NCBI RefSeq assembly: GCF_004342445.1
Contig: NZ_SLWW01000010.1
Coordinates: 78,491 to 142,490, forward strand
Reading direction: 5' to 3'
From: Rhodovulum euryhalinum
GTDB taxonomy: Bacteria > Pseudomonadota > Alphaproteobacteria > Rhodobacterales > Rhodobacteraceae
DNA length: 64,000 bases
Every line of letters begins with the position of its first letter. The stretch's first letter is position 1. The notes beneath the pieces are model-generated. The model was given only the letters and a program-made list of their open reading frames with translations. It was not told the origin of the DNA and did no database searches. This document shows positions 45,871 to 55,703 of the stretch, one piece after another. Made by a program: the position numbers and the translations under genes.

Positions 45871-46218
45871 TGACAGTCGGCCGTGCCCCCACGATCCAGC
45901 CTGCGCGTCAGGACCCCCAAGCCCGCCGCGCCGTCACGGGTTTGCCGCAAATGCCTTGAAACCGCCAAGATTTCCCGGGAACAAGGTTACTCCGGCCCCG
46001 GATACGCAACCATTCCCCGCGGCACGCATGATCGTTTCCGATCGGGCCGTTCTCGTGACGCCGCATCGGTGCCCCGCCCGCGACTCGTGCCAAAGGGCGC
46101 TGGCGCCGTGCGGCTTGCCCGGGGCCGAGGTCGCAAGCCGGACCCATCATGTCGAAAACCGCCGCCGCCGCGACAATCTGCCGGATTACAAGCGGGTGTC
46201 GGAAGAAGGGGGAATCGG
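45871..46218. other. 348-bp divergent intergenic region
   Basis: Lies between the leader hairpin of the VPLPA-type gene and the methyl-transfer operon, so it should contain promoters in both directions. I found no clear -35/-10 pair, no B12 box or SAM-type riboswitch fold, and no credible reading frame. A small GATCG/CGATC stem near 46030 is the only local structure. GGGGGAATCGG precedes the ATG at 46219. Confidence 0.45.
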
Positions 46219-46521
46219 ATGCCAGAAGTCACGATCGTCTACTGGCGCGACATCCCCGCACAGGTGATCGTGGGCAAGGGCCGGGCGGCTGAAAAGCGGG
46301 TGCTGCCCGAACGTTTCGAACAGGCCATCGACCGCTGCGCGATGAAGGTCGGCGCCCGCGACAGCGACGCCTATCTGGCCGAGTGGCGCCGCGCGGCGCC
46401 GGTCACGCGCGAGGGCGACCCTGCTGTGCTGGCCGGGGCCGAGGCGGCACGGCTGGACGCCGAATACGACGCCGCACGGCTTGCGGCATTGATCGACGCG
46501 TCTGGATGGGACCCGGCGTGA
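46219..46521 (+). CDS. 'virulence factor' family small protein of methyl-transfer loci
   Basis: 100-residue protein matching the family loosely named Virulence_fact (PF13769): PEVTIVYWRDIPAQVIVGKGR, an acidic centre, and RFEQAIDRCAMKVGARDSDAYLAEWRR. Despite its name, the family in alphaproteobacteria sits beside folate/corrinoid methyltransferase genes, as here. Molecular role unknown. First gene of a four- or five-gene operon. Confidence 0.75.
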   Translation: MPEVTIVYWRDIPAQVIVGKGRAAEKRVLPERFEQAIDRCAMKVGARDSDAYLAEWRRAAPVTREGDPAVLAGAEAARLDAEYDAARLAALIDASGWDPA

Positions 46522-46541
46522 ACAGGCTTTTGGAGACGGCG

Positions 46542-47459
46542 ATGGGCCTTTTGAGCTTCAGGAAACGCGACGTGTCCGCCCCCGCGGCCGGCACACTGGC
46601 CGAGTTCGCGCGCGGCTATTCAATCGAGGTAATGCCACGGACGCTGGCGGGCGTCGAGGAGTTCCGCCACCTGCTGCCCCGGGGCACCCGGGTCTACATC
46701 GCGCATCTGGACGGCACCGAGATCGCCGACATGATCGGCGCGGCCGCACGGCTGCGGGCCTGGGGGTTCGAGCCGATGCCGCACATCCCCGCCCGCTCGA
46801 TCCCCGAGCGCGCCACCCTGGCCGACTGGCTGGCGCGCTATCGCGGCGAGGCCGGCGTGCGCGAGGCGCTGGTGCTGGCGGGCGGCCGGTCAAGCCCGGC
46901 GGGCGATTTCCACTGCTCGATGCAACTTCTCGAAACCGGGCTCTTCGACCGCCAAGGTTTTGACCGGCTGCATGTCGCAGGCCACCCCGAGGGCTCGCGC
47001 GACATCGACCCGGACGGATCCGACCGCATGGTGATGGAGGCGCTGCGCTGGAAACAGGCCTTCGCCGCACGCACCGATGCCGACATGGCCATCGTCACGC
47101 AATTCGCCTTCGAGGCCGCGCCGGTCATCGCATGGGCCGACCGGCTGCGGGCCGCGGAGATCGCCCTGCCGATCCATGTCGGCGTCGCAGGCCCCGCAAA
47201 GCTTCAGACGCTGGTGAAGTTCGCGATCGCCTGTGGCGTCGGCCCCTCGCTGAAGGTGCTGCAACGCCGCGCCCGCGACGTGTCCAAGCTGGTGCTGCCC
47301 TTCACGCCCGACGCGTTCCTCACCGAACTTGCCACCGCCGCCGCCCGGCGCCCCGACGATTTCCCGATCGCGGGCGTGCATTTCTTCCCGCTGGGCGGGA
47401 TCCGGACCAACGCCGCCTGGCTTGCCGAGCGCGGCCTCGCCCCTGCCCAGGAAAGCTGA
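46542..47459 (+). CDS. methylenetetrahydrofolate reductase-like protein
   Basis: 305-residue TIM-barrel protein of the MetF superfamily, with GYSIEVMPRT, FEPMPHIPARSI (folate side), HVAGHPEG and AHLDGTEIADM. It should interconvert methylene- and methyl-tetrahydrofolate; it is a divergent form found in methyl-group catabolic loci, not the methionine-biosynthesis MetF. ATG 46542 has TTGGAGACGGCG upstream; a GTG at 46518 overlapping the previous stop is an alternative start. Confidence 0.8.
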   Translation: MGLLSFRKRDVSAPAAGTLAEFARGYSIEVMPRTLAGVEEFRHLLPRGTRVYIAHLDGTEIADMIGAAARLRAWGFEPMPHIPARSIPERATLADWLARYRGEAGVREALVLAGGRSSPAGDFHCSMQLLETGLFDRQGFDRLHVAGHPEGSRDIDPDGSDRMVMEALRWKQAFAARTDADMAIVTQFAFEAAPVIAWADRLRAAEIALPIHVGVAGPAKLQTLVKFAIACGVGPSLKVLQRRARDVSKLVLPFTPDAFLTELATAAARRPDDFPIAGVHFFPLGGIRTNAAWLAERGLAPAQES

Positions 47460-47467
47460 GGAATCCC

Positions 47468-48427
47468 ATGACCCGCACCGTCATCGAGTCGAAATCCCGA
47501 ACCGTCGTCATCGGCTTTGACGAGCCGTTCTGCGTGATCGGCGAACGCATCAACCCCACCGGCCGCAAGAAACTGGCCGCGGAACTGGAGGCGGGCGACT
47601 TCTCGACCGTCGAGCGGGACGCGCTGGAACAGGTCGCCTGCGGGGCGATGGTGCTCGATGTCAACGCGGGCGTCGTCTACAACTCGAACCCCAACCCCAA
47701 CGAGACCGAGCCGCCCCTGATGAAGGCGATGATCGAGCTGGTGCAGGGGCTGGTCGACGTGCCGCTCTGCATCGACAGCTCGGTTCCCGCCGCACTTGAG
47801 GCCGGCCTTGCGGCGGCCGAGGGGCGGCCCTTGCTCAACTCCGTCACCGGCGAGGAAGAGCGGCTGGAGCGCGTGCTGCCGCTGGTCAGGAAATACAACG
47901 TCCCCGTGGTGGCGATCTCGAACGACGACACCGGCATCTCCGAGGATCCGGACGTGCGTTTCGCGGTGGCGAAAAAGATCGTGGAGCGCGCCGCCGATTA
48001 CGGCATCCCCGCCCATGACATCGTGGTCGATCCGCTGGTGATGCCGGTCGGCGCCATGGCGAGTGCCGGCCAGCAGGTGTTCGCGCTGGTCCGCCGGCTG
48101 CGCGACGAACTGGGCGTGAACACCACCTGCGGCGCGTCCAACATCTCGTTCGGGCTGCCGCACCGGCACGGGATCAACGCGGCCTTCCTGCCGATGGCGA
48201 TCGGCGCGGGGATGACGTCCGCGATCATGAACCCGATCCGCCCCGTCGAGATGGAGGCGGTGCGCGCGGCGAACTTCCTGATGAACCACGATGCGAACGG
48301 CAGTGCCTGGATCGCGTTCTCGCGCGTGCTCGACCAGGTGGCCGAGGGCACGCCCTTTGCCGAGGCCTCGCGCGCCGCGGCCGAGGCGGGCGCAGGTCGC
48401 GGCGGACGGCGTCGGCGGCGCGGATGA
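47468..48427 (+). CDS. methyltetrahydrofolate:corrinoid methyltransferase
   Basis: 319-residue pterin-binding (DHPS-like) TIM barrel: FCVIGERINPTGRKK, MVLDVNAGV, IDSSVPAALEAGL, NSVTGEEER, GASNISFGLPHR and MNPIR. This is the AcsE/MtgA group that moves a methyl group between a corrinoid protein and tetrahydrofolate. With the preceding MetF-like gene it would feed methyl groups into C1 metabolism. The last residues are a run of Gly/Arg (GRGGRRRRRG), an odd basic tail. Confidence 0.88.
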   Translation: MTRTVIESKSRTVVIGFDEPFCVIGERINPTGRKKLAAELEAGDFSTVERDALEQVACGAMVLDVNAGVVYNSNPNPNETEPPLMKAMIELVQGLVDVPLCIDSSVPAALEAGLAAAEGRPLLNSVTGEEERLERVLPLVRKYNVPVVAISNDDTGISEDPDVRFAVAKKIVERAADYGIPAHDIVVDPLVMPVGAMASAGQQVFALVRRLRDELGVNTTCGASNISFGLPHRHGINAAFLPMAIGAGMTSAIMNPIRPVEMEAVRAANFLMNHDANGSAWIAFSRVLDQVAEGTPFAEASRAAAEAGAGRGGRRRRRG

Positions 48428-48528
48428 AACCGATCCTTTGCCCTGTTAATTCCCTGTTTTCCATAGAGGGTTTATCAGGGGCCGTCGGCGGCCCGAAGAA
48501 CGGCAAAGCCGCGCAAAGGAGTGATAGA

Positions 48529-49146
48529 ATGACCTTGAGCAAGCGGCTTGTCCTCGGCGGACTGCTTGGCGTCCTTGTCGCGGGCTGTTCCGGGACCTGG
48601 GCCACCGATTACAGCGATGCCATCGCGCCCGCGACCTCGCGCAACTGGCGCGTCGTCGCGCTCGATATCGTTGTGCCCGGAACGCTGACCGTCTCGGAAG
48701 AGGACGTCTACCGGCCGAACGCCGACATCGTCTGGCGTGACGACCCGCCCGGCGACCGCCACGCGCAGGTAAAGGCCATCGTCGAGACGGCGGCGCGGCG
48801 CGGCACCGCGGGCTTGCGCGGCAGCCGGCCGGTCCGCCTGTCGGTCACCATGGCCGAGTTCCATGCGTTGTCGGACATCTCGCGGCTGCGGCTTTCGCAT
48901 GCGGGGGTGCACAACATCAAGTTCACCGCACAGGTCAGCGATGCGCGCACCGGCGCGGTTCTGGCCGGGCCGGAGGAGATCCGCGCCGACCTGCCCGCCT
49001 ATACCGGCATGGATGCCATCCGGGCCGAGCGGCGGGGCGAGACCCAGAAGAAGCGGATCACCGACCACCTGGCGCGGGTCTTCGCGGGCTGGCTGGGCGC
49101 GGGGCCGGACGACGTGCGCGGCGCGTTCCAGCGGCTTGGCCGCTAG
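48529..49146 (+). CDS. lipoprotein, DUF6778-like
   Basis: 205-residue predicted lipoprotein: signal MTLSKRLVLGGLLGVLVAGC with lipobox LVAGC (Cys20). The mature part has an alpha/beta composition with VVALDIVVPGTLTVSEED, PNADIVWRDDPPGDR and RITDHLARVFAGWLG; I associate this pattern with a Rhodobacterales-restricted family (DUF6778), from memory. AAAGGAGTG precedes the ATG. It stands in the methyl-transfer operon between two of its genes but is probably unrelated in function. Confidence 0.75.
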   Translation: MTLSKRLVLGGLLGVLVAGCSGTWATDYSDAIAPATSRNWRVVALDIVVPGTLTVSEEDVYRPNADIVWRDDPPGDRHAQVKAIVETAARRGTAGLRGSRPVRLSVTMAEFHALSDISRLRLSHAGVHNIKFTAQVSDARTGAVLAGPEEIRADLPAYTGMDAIRAERRGETQKKRITDHLARVFAGWLGAGPDDVRGAFQRLGR

Positions 49147-49165
49147 CCGCGCAGACGGAGGGGGC

Positions 49166-51205
49166 ATGGCGCAAGGCGAGGCACTGGTCATTTTCACGCC
49201 GTCGGGCAAGCGCGGCCTTGTTCCGGTGGGAACGCCGGTGCTGGACGCGGCGCGCCGCCTCGGCGTCGATCTCGACAGCGTGTGCGGCGGGCGGGGCATC
49301 TGCTCGAAATGCCAGTGCACGCCCGCCTATGGCAGCTTTCCCAAACACGGGGTCACGGTGGCCGAAGGCGCGCTGTCACCGATGAACGCGGTCGAGCGGC
49401 GCTATGACGAAAAGCGCGGACTGAAACCGGGCCGGCGGCTGGGGTGTCAGGCACAGATCCTCGCCGACGTGGTGATCGACGTGCCGCCCGAAAGCCAGCT
49501 TCACCGGCAGGTGGTGCGCAAGGCCGCCGAGGCGCGCGCGGTGGAAATGGATCCCGCGACGCGGCTGGTCATGGTCGAGGTGGCCGAACCCGACATGCAC
49601 GCTCCTTCGGGCGATCTGGAACGGCTGAACGCCGCGCTTGGCGCGCAATGGGACGTGGCGCCCGCAACCGCGCCGCTGGCGGTGCTGGCCGGGTTGCAAC
49701 AGGCGCTGCGCAAGGGCGGCTGGCAGGTGACGGTGGCGCTGCACCAGGGCCACAGCGATGCCGCGCCGTGCCTTGTCGATGTCTGGCCCGGCTTCTTCGA
49801 GGGGCCGCTTTTCGGGCTGGCGATCGACCTTGGTTCGACCACCATCGCCGCGCACCTGACGGACCTGACCACCGGCGAGGTGCGCGCCTCGGCGGGGGTG
49901 ATGAACCCGCAGATCCGCTTTGGCGAGGACCTGATGAGCCGGGTCTCCTATGCGATGATGAACCCGGGCGGAGCGGCCGACATGACCGCCGCGGTGCGCG
50001 CCGCGCTGAACGATCTGGCACACGGCCTCGCCGCCGAGGCCGGGGTGGAGCCGCGCGCCATCGTCGAGGCGGTTCTGGTCTGTAACCCGGTGATGCACCA
50101 CCTCGCGCTCGGGATCGACCCGGTGGAACTGGGCCAGGCGCCCTTTGCGCTGGCGACCTCGGACGCGGTCGAGATCGCGGCGGCCGATCTGGGACTTGTC
50201 TCGATCAACCCTGCCGCCCGGGCCTATGTGCTGCCGATGATCGCGGGCCATGTCGGCGCGGATGCCGCCGCGGTGGCACTATCCGAGGCGCCCGAGCAAT
50301 CCGACGACCTGGTGCTGATCGTCGATGTCGGCACCAATGCAGAGATCATCCTGGGCAACCGCGCCCGCGTGCTGGCCTGTTCCTCGCCCACCGGGCCCGC
50401 CTTCGAGGGGGCGCAGATCAGCGCGGGCCAGCGCGCCGCGCCCGGCGCGATCGAGCGGGTGCGGATCGACCCAGCGACGAAGGAGCCCCGCTTCCGGGTG
50501 ATCGGCTGCGATCTGTGGTCCGACGAGCCGGGCTTTGCCGAGGCGGTGGGCGCGGGCGGGGTCACCGGCATCTGCGGCTCGGGCATCATCGAGGCGGTGG
50601 CCGAGATGCGGATGGCGGGGCTGATCGATGCCTCGGGGCTGGTCGGGTCGGCCGCGGCGACGGGCAGCGCGCGCGTGGTCCCCGAGGGGCGGACCCATTC
50701 CTACGTGCTGCATGATGCGCGCGCCTCGGGCGGGCCGCTGATCGCGGTCACGCAGGGCGATATCCGCGCGATCCAGCTGGCAAAATCGGCGCTTTACGCG
50801 GGCGCGCGGCTGTTGATGGACCGGATCGGGGTGGACCGGGTCGACCGGGTGGTGCTGGCCGGCGCGTTCGGCGCGCATGTCAGCCCCCTGCACGCGATGG
50901 TGCTGGGGATGATCCCCGACGTACCGCTGGACCACGTGCGCTCGGCGGGGAACGCGGCCGGGACGGGGGCGCGAATCGCGCTCTGTTCGCGGGCGGCACG
51001 GCGGCTGATCGAGATGAACGTGCGCCGGATCGAGAAGGTCGAGACCGCGATCGAGCCCCGGTTCCAGGAGCATTTCGTGGCGGCGAACGCCCTGCCCCAT
51101 GCGGTCGATCCGTTCGCGGAACTCGCCAGGGTCGCACCGCTGCCCGTGGTCGATTTCGGGGCGGGGGCTGCCGATGGCACGCGGCGGCGCCGGCGGCGGA
51201 GCTGA
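49166..51205 (+). CDS. ASKHA-type corrinoid-protein activator with [2Fe-2S] domain
   Basis: 679-residue RamA-like reductive activator. An N-terminal plant-type [2Fe-2S] ferredoxin domain has Cys40-x5-Cys46-x2-Cys49 and Cys94. A middle linker is followed by an actin-fold ATPase (DUF4445: FGLAIDLGSTTIAAHLTDL, LIVDVGTNAEIILGN, GICGSGIIEAVAEM, VVLAGAFGAHV). These proteins use ATP to reduce inactive Co(II) corrinoid back to Co(I). Its presence shows that a corrinoid methyltransferase system exists, although no corrinoid protein is encoded in this window. Also ends in a basic RRRRRS tail. Confidence 0.9.
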   Translation: MAQGEALVIFTPSGKRGLVPVGTPVLDAARRLGVDLDSVCGGRGICSKCQCTPAYGSFPKHGVTVAEGALSPMNAVERRYDEKRGLKPGRRLGCQAQILADVVIDVPPESQLHRQVVRKAAEARAVEMDPATRLVMVEVAEPDMHAPSGDLERLNAALGAQWDVAPATAPLAVLAGLQQALRKGGWQVTVALHQGHSDAAPCLVDVWPGFFEGPLFGLAIDLGSTTIAAHLTDLTTGEVRASAGVMNPQIRFGEDLMSRVSYAMMNPGGAADMTAAVRAALNDLAHGLAAEAGVEPRAIVEAVLVCNPVMHHLALGIDPVELGQAPFALATSDAVEIAAADLGLVSINPAARAYVLPMIAGHVGADAAAVALSEAPEQSDDLVLIVDVGTNAEIILGNRARVLACSSPTGPAFEGAQISAGQRAAPGAIERVRIDPATKEPRFRVIGCDLWSDEPGFAEAVGAGGVTGICGSGIIEAVAEMRMAGLIDASGLVGSAAATGSARVVPEGRTHSYVLHDARASGGPLIAVTQGDIRAIQLAKSALYAGARLLMDRIGVDRVDRVVLAGAFGAHVSPLHAMVLGMIPDVPLDHVRSAGNAAGTGARIALCSRAARRLIEMNVRRIEKVETAIEPRFQEHFVAANALPHAVDPFAELARVAPLPVVDFGAGAADGTRRRRRRS

Positions 51206-51324
51206 CGGGGACGGCTTGCCCCGCCCCGGCCTGACGACGACGGCGATTTAAGCCCGAACCGGGACGCGCAATACGCCCCCCTACGATGGCGAGTCGAACC
51301 GCAAGATGGCCCCTGGCTGCGGTC

Positions 51325-51353
51325 TTGACGGCGGACGGCTCTTTGGCTACCTC
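51325..51353 (+). promoter_or_regulatory. candidate promoter of tRNA-Gly
   Basis: TTGACG, a 17-base spacer and TACCTC lie 13 bp before the tRNA 5' end. The spacing is ideal and the -10 box is weak. Confidence 0.4.
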
Positions 51354-51366
51354 AGTCGACACGCGC

Positions 51367-51440
51367 GCGGGTGTAGCTCAATGGCAGAGCAGAAGCTTCC
51401 CAAGCTTACGACGAGGGTTCGATTCCCTTCACCCGCTCCA
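51367..51440 (+). tRNA. tRNA-Gly (CCC anticodon)
   Basis: 74 bases including the encoded CCA. The acceptor stem GCGGGTG/CACCCGC pairs perfectly; the D arm is GCTC/GAGC, the anticodon loop TTCCCAA (anticodon at 51399-51401) and the T arm GAGGG/CCCTT with TTCGATT. Reads GGG codons. Confidence 0.95.
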
Positions 51441-51545
51441 CTTCCGATGATCCATGGATGACGGCGTTTGGCCCCGCACTCCGGCAAGGTCGGGACCGGG
51501 GTTTTCCGGTGCAGGATCGCGGTGCCGTGGACGGGCCTCGCGCCG

Positions 51546-51740
51546 CTACCCCTCGGCGCGCTTGTCGCGTTTCCACACGGCGGCGGTGATCTCTTCGCGG
51601 CTCAGCCCCTGGTCCTCGAGCGCCTTGATCTCGTGGAACATCTGTTCCGCCTCAAGGATCAGCGCACAGTTCTCGCACAGGGCGTTGGCGTTCGAGCCGA
51701 ACAGCCCCAGCACCTTTCCACATTCTCGACAGGTTGCCAT
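51546..51740 (-). CDS. small C4 zinc-ribbon protein
   Basis: 64 residues from ATG 51740 (an in-frame ATG at 51749 adds three). Two CxxC pairs, ATCRECGKVLGLFG and ALCENC, form a likely zinc ribbon; the rest is helical with EIKALEDQGLSREEI. Function unknown. It follows pgi on the same strand after 71 bp, so it may be the last gene of the zwf-pgl-pgi unit. Confidence 0.7.
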   Translation of the reverse strand: MATCRECGKVLGLFGSNANALCENCALILEAEQMFHEIKALEDQGLSREEITAAVWKRDKRAEG

Positions 51741-51811
51741 GTCTTCCATTCTCCCGGATCAACTGGGAGCCTAGACGTGAATCCTTAACGAAGCCTTCCC
51801 GGCGCCGAGGC

Positions 51812-53419
51812 TCAGCCCTGCTCGGCGACGAAGGCGACCAGGGCGCGGGTGGACCCGTCCAGCCCGTCGGGCGGTGCCGCGCCGGACAGGATCGGCGCCA
51901 GCGACGTGGCCAGTTCCTTGCCAAGCTCGACCCCCCACTGGTCAAAGGAGTTGATCCCGAGGATCACCCCCTCGACGAACACGCGATGCTCGTACAGCGC
52001 CACGATCTGGCCCAGCATCCGGGGGGTGAGCTGCGGGTAGATCAGCGTGGTCGAGGGCCGGTTGCCGGGAAACACGCGGTGGCGGGCCTGCCGGTCCAGT
52101 TCTGCCCCCGCAAAGCCCGCACGGGCGGCAAGCGCGCGTGCCTCGTCCAGGCTGCGCCCGCGCATCAGCGCCTTGGATTGCGCAAAGGCATTGGCCAGCA
52201 GCAGCCGGTGGTGATGTACCAACTCGGGCTCGTGCCCCTTTGCCGCCACCAGGAATTCGCACGGCACAACGCGCGGCCCCTGGTGGATGAGCTGGAAGAA
52301 GGCGTGCTGGCCGTTGGTGCCGGGCTCGCCCCAGACCACGGGGCCGGTGGGACGCAGCGGCGCCTCGCCCGCCATCGTCACGCCCTTGCCGTTCGATTCC
52401 ATCTCGAGCTGTTGCAGATAGGCGGGCAGCCGGGCCAGCCGCTGGTCATAGGGCAACACCGCTCGCGTGGCATGGCCCAGCACCTGCGCGTGCCACAGAC
52501 CCACCAGCGCCAGCAGCACGGGCAGGTTCTGCCCGAGCGGTGCGGTGCGGAAATGCGCGTCCATCGCAGCACCGCCGGCAAGGAAATCGTCGAACCGATC
52601 CGGTCCGATGGCAAGCATCAGCGACAGCCCGATCGGCCCCCAGACCGAATACCGCCCGCCAACCCAGTCCTCGAAACCGAACACGCGCCCGGGCGGGATG
52701 CCGAACGCCGCCGTGCGGTCAAGCGCCGACGAAAGCGCGACGAACTGCGCCGCCGGGTCCGCCACCCGCGCCGCCATCCAGGTGCGCGCGGTCTCGGCAT
52801 TGGTCATCGTCTCGATGGTGGTAAAGGTCTTGGAGGCGACGATCACCAGCGTCGTTTCGGGACTCAGCCCCTTCAGCGTGTCGGCGACATGCGCCCCGTC
52901 CACGTTCGAGACGAAATGGCAGCGTGGCCCGTCGTGGAAGGGGGCCAGCGCCAGGCAGGCCATCGCGGGGCCCAGATCCGAGCCGCCGATGCCGATGTTC
53001 ACCACGTCGGTGATCGCCCCGCCCTGCCCTGCGAATTGCCCACCGCGCACCGTTTCGGCAAAGGCCCGCATCCGGGCCAGCGTCTCGCGGACGCCCGGCA
53101 TGACGTCGATCCCGTCGACCTCGACCGCGCCACGGGGGTTTCTCAGCGCGGTATGCAGGACGGCACGGCCCTCGGTCTCGTTGATCCTGGCGCCCGCGAA
53201 CATCGCCTCGCGGCGCGTGGCCACCGCCGCGGCCCCGGCAAGCGCCACCAGCAGGTCCAGGGTCTCGGCGTCGATATTCGTCTTGGAGAAATCGAACAGC
53301 ATGTCGCAGGCCCGGGCCGAAAACACTCGGGCGCGGCCGGGGTCGTCGAACAGCGCCGCGATCGGTCGGTCCACGGCCAGGCGCGCCCGGATGTCGAGCT
53401 TTTGCCAGATCTCTTCCAT
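51812..53419 (-). CDS. pgi: glucose-6-phosphate isomerase
   Basis: 535-residue isomerase of fructose 6-phosphate and glucose 6-phosphate. Signature segments are [33 protein letters not shown], the Glu region [18 protein letters not shown] and [17 protein letters not shown] 53419 lies eight bases after the pgl stop. Together with zwf and pgl it feeds fructose 6-phosphate, including that from the polyol locus, into the Entner-Doudoroff route. Confidence 0.96.
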   Translation of the reverse strand: MEEIWQKLDIRARLAVDRPIAALFDDPGRARVFSARACDMLFDFSKTNIDAETLDLLVALAGAAAVATRREAMFAGARINETEGRAVLHTALRNPRGAVEVDGIDVMPGVRETLARMRAFAETVRGGQFAGQGGAITDVVNIGIGGSDLGPAMACLALAPFHDGPRCHFVSNVDGAHVADTLKGLSPETTLVIVASKTFTTIETMTNAETARTWMAARVADPAAQFVALSSALDRTAAFGIPPGRVFGFEDWVGGRYSVWGPIGLSLMLAIGPDRFDDFLAGGAAMDAHFRTAPLGQNLPVLLALVGLWHAQVLGHATRAVLPYDQRLARLPAYLQQLEMESNGKGVTMAGEAPLRPTGPVVWGEPGTNGQHAFFQLIHQGPRVVPCEFLVAAKGHEPELVHHHRLLLANAFAQSKALMRGRSLDEARALAARAGFAGAELDRQARHRVFPGNRPSTTLIYPQLTPRMLGQIVALYEHRVFVEGVILGINSFDQWGVELGKELATSLAPILSGAAPPDGLDGSTRALVAFVAEQG

Positions 53420-53427
53420 ATGCTGCC

Positions 53428-54090
53428 CTACTCCGCCCAATGGACCGTGGCCGTCTTCAGTACCGCACAGACCGGCGCGAGGCGCGGGTCGTCCAGTTCG
53501 ACCGCGCGGTCCAGCGCCGCGCGCTTGTCGGCGCCGGTGATCAGGATGTGTGTCGACATCGCACCCCTCAGGACGGGCGCGGTCAGCGTGATGCGCGGCT
53601 CGGGCTGGCCCGGCGCAGTGACCTGCATCACCGGCGGCGCGTCGGGGCCAAGCGCCGCCTCGAGTTCCGGCGCGCCGGGGAAAAGCGAGGCGATATGCAT
53701 GTCCGCCCCCATCCCCAGCACCAGGATGTCGATCGGCAGCGCGGCACCGATCCGGTTGGAAACGCCCTCTATCCCGTCCGCCCCGGGACACAGCCCGACG
53801 ACTTGCGCCGCGGCCGCCGCGCCGGTCAGAAGCCGTGACCGGATCATTCCCTCGTTCGATCGCGGATGGTCGGGCGCCACCAGCCGTTCGTCGGTCGGCA
53901 GCACACGCACCCGGTCCCAGGGCAGCGGCGTGGCGCAGAGATCGTCGTAAAGCGGGCCGGGCGTGGTGCCGCCGGGCAGCGCCAGCGTCACCCGGTCGGC
54001 ATGGAAGAGCACGTTGTTCAACTCGCCCGCCAGAACATTGGCCAGGTCGATGATCATCATCTCGACATCGGGATAGGTGATCAGCTTCAT
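53428..54090 (-). CDS. pgl: 6-phosphogluconolactonase
   Basis: 220-residue DevB-type lactonase: [38 protein letters not shown] and [19 protein letters not shown] (the usual GxGxDGHxASLFP has Met in place of Gly). It hydrolyses 6-phosphogluconolactone. The ATG overlaps the zwf stop (ATGA). Confidence 0.93.
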   Translation of the reverse strand: MKLITYPDVEMMIIDLANVLAGELNNVLFHADRVTLALPGGTTPGPLYDDLCATPLPWDRVRVLPTDERLVAPDHPRSNEGMIRSRLLTGAAAAAQVVGLCPGADGIEGVSNRIGAALPIDILVLGMGADMHIASLFPGAPELEAALGPDAPPVMQVTAPGQPEPRITLTAPVLRGAMSTHILITGADKRAALDRAVELDDPRLAPVCAVLKTATVHWAE

Positions 54091-55541
54091 GCCCGGATCT
54101 CCCGCCAGCGCCGCCCGTCGCGGTGCATCAGCATCAGCGCATCCTCGGGCCCGGAACTGCCCGGATCATAGCGCCGCGGCCGGTCGCCCCGGGCCTCTGC
54201 GGCGGCGACGATCGGATCGGTCCAGGCCCAGGCGGCCTCGACCTCATCGCCGCGCATGAACAGGGTCTGGTTGCCGCGGATCACGTCCATGATGAGCCGT
54301 TCATAGGCATCCGCGATATCCGCCGCACCGGGCCCCAGCGCCTCGGCAAAGGACATGTCGAGCGGCACCTCGATCAGCCGCATGCCGCCGGGCCCGGGTT
54401 CCTTGATCGTCACCTTCAGCTTGATCCCCTCGTTCGGCTGCAGCCGGATCACCAGCACGTTCGATTTCTGCCCCTCCTGCTCGCCAAAGATGGAATGGGG
54501 CGGATCCTTGAAGGTGATCGCGATTTCCGAGGTCCGCGCCCGCAGCCGCTTGCCGGTACGCAGGTAGAACGGCGTGCCCTTCCAGCGCCAGTTCGAGACA
54601 TGCGCCTTGAGCGCGATGAAGCTTTCGGTGAGGCTTTCGGATTTCTCGGCATCGTCGAGATAGCTGACATGGCCGTTGCCCGCCGAATACTGCCCGCGCA
54701 CGATGTCGGCGGGTTCCACGGGGTCCAGCGCGCGGATCACCTTGACCTTTTCGTCCCGGACCGCGTCGGGTTCAAAGGCATAGGGCGGCTCCATCGCGAT
54801 CAGGCACAGAAGCTGCATCATGTGGTTCTGCACCATGTCGCGCATCGCGCCCGACTTGTCGTAATAGCCGCCGCGCCCCGCGACGCCCACGGTTTCGGCC
54901 ACGGTGATCTGGATGTGGTCCACGTATTGCGCGTTCCACAGCGGTTCGAACAGCATGTTGCCGAAGCGGACCGCCATCAGGTTCTGCACCGTTTCCTTGC
55001 CCAGGTAGTGGTCGATCCGGTAGATCTGGTGCTCGTCAAAATGGGCGGCCAGCGTGGCGTTCAGCGCGCGCGCCGAGGCGAGGTCATGGCCGAAGGGTTT
55101 CTCGACCACGATCCGGCAGCCCTCGCGGTTCATGCCGTGGCGGTGCAGCCGCTCGGCCAGCGCGCCGAACAGGCCGGGGCCGACCGAGAAGTAATAGGCC
55201 TGCACGACGTCCGGCCGCATCCGGGCCGCCAGAATGTCCCAGCCATCGGCGCCGGTCGCATCCAGCCGGACATAGGACAGCCGCGCGAGGAATCGGTCGC
55301 GCGCCTCGGGCTCGATCCGCTCGGCGGGCACATGGTCCGCGATCGCTTGCGCCACCTCGGCGCGCCAGGCCTCGTCGTCGAACGCCGACCGTGCCGCCCC
55401 GACGATCCGCGCCGCCTCGGGCAACTGGCCCGCAAGGTCGCGCCGGTAGAGCCCGGGCAGGATCTTGCGCGTGGAGAGATCCCCGGTTGCACCGAAAATC
55501 ACGAGGTCGAAGGGATCGACCGGGATGACGCGTGAGACCAT
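54087..55541 (-). CDS. zwf: glucose-6-phosphate 1-dehydrogenase
   Basis: 484-residue enzyme: NADP-binding [17 protein letters not shown], the EKPFGHD segment and the catalytic [14 protein letters not shown], all at the expected places. It oxidises glucose 6-phosphate to the lactone and gives NADPH. First gene of zwf-pgl-pgi; ATG 55541 follows GAGGTGTCCC. Confidence 0.97.
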   Translation of the reverse strand: MVSRVIPVDPFDLVIFGATGDLSTRKILPGLYRRDLAGQLPEAARIVGAARSAFDDEAWRAEVAQAIADHVPAERIEPEARDRFLARLSYVRLDATGADGWDILAARMRPDVVQAYYFSVGPGLFGALAERLHRHGMNREGCRIVVEKPFGHDLASARALNATLAAHFDEHQIYRIDHYLGKETVQNLMAVRFGNMLFEPLWNAQYVDHIQITVAETVGVAGRGGYYDKSGAMRDMVQNHMMQLLCLIAMEPPYAFEPDAVRDEKVKVIRALDPVEPADIVRGQYSAGNGHVSYLDDAEKSESLTESFIALKAHVSNWRWKGTPFYLRTGKRLRARTSEIAITFKDPPHSIFGEQEGQKSNVLVIRLQPNEGIKLKVTIKEPGPGGMRLIEVPLDMSFAEALGPGAADIADAYERLIMDVIRGNQTLFMRGDEVEAAWAWTDPIVAAAEARGDRPRRYDPGSSGPEDALMLMHRDGRRWREIRA

Positions 55542-55703
55542 GGGACACCTCGCCGGATCGGTGACGGGGACGCCCGCGCGGCCCCTGCCCTGTCTACCAT
55601 GCCCTGCCCAAGGCGCAACGGGCGGTCGCAGCCCCCTTGCCCCGGCTTGACAGGGGGGGCGGCGCTGATACGCTCGCCGCAAATTCAGCGGGAGTGCATC
55701 GCC

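Noticed and set aside
45871..46218. Cobalamin or SAM riboswitch before the corrinoid methyl-transfer operon
   Set aside because: No B12 box (GCCACTG) and no fold I could match; only a short GATCG stem.
51367..51440. tRNA-Gly as a phage or island attachment site
   Set aside because: No integrase, no repeat of the tRNA 3' end and normal genes on both sides.
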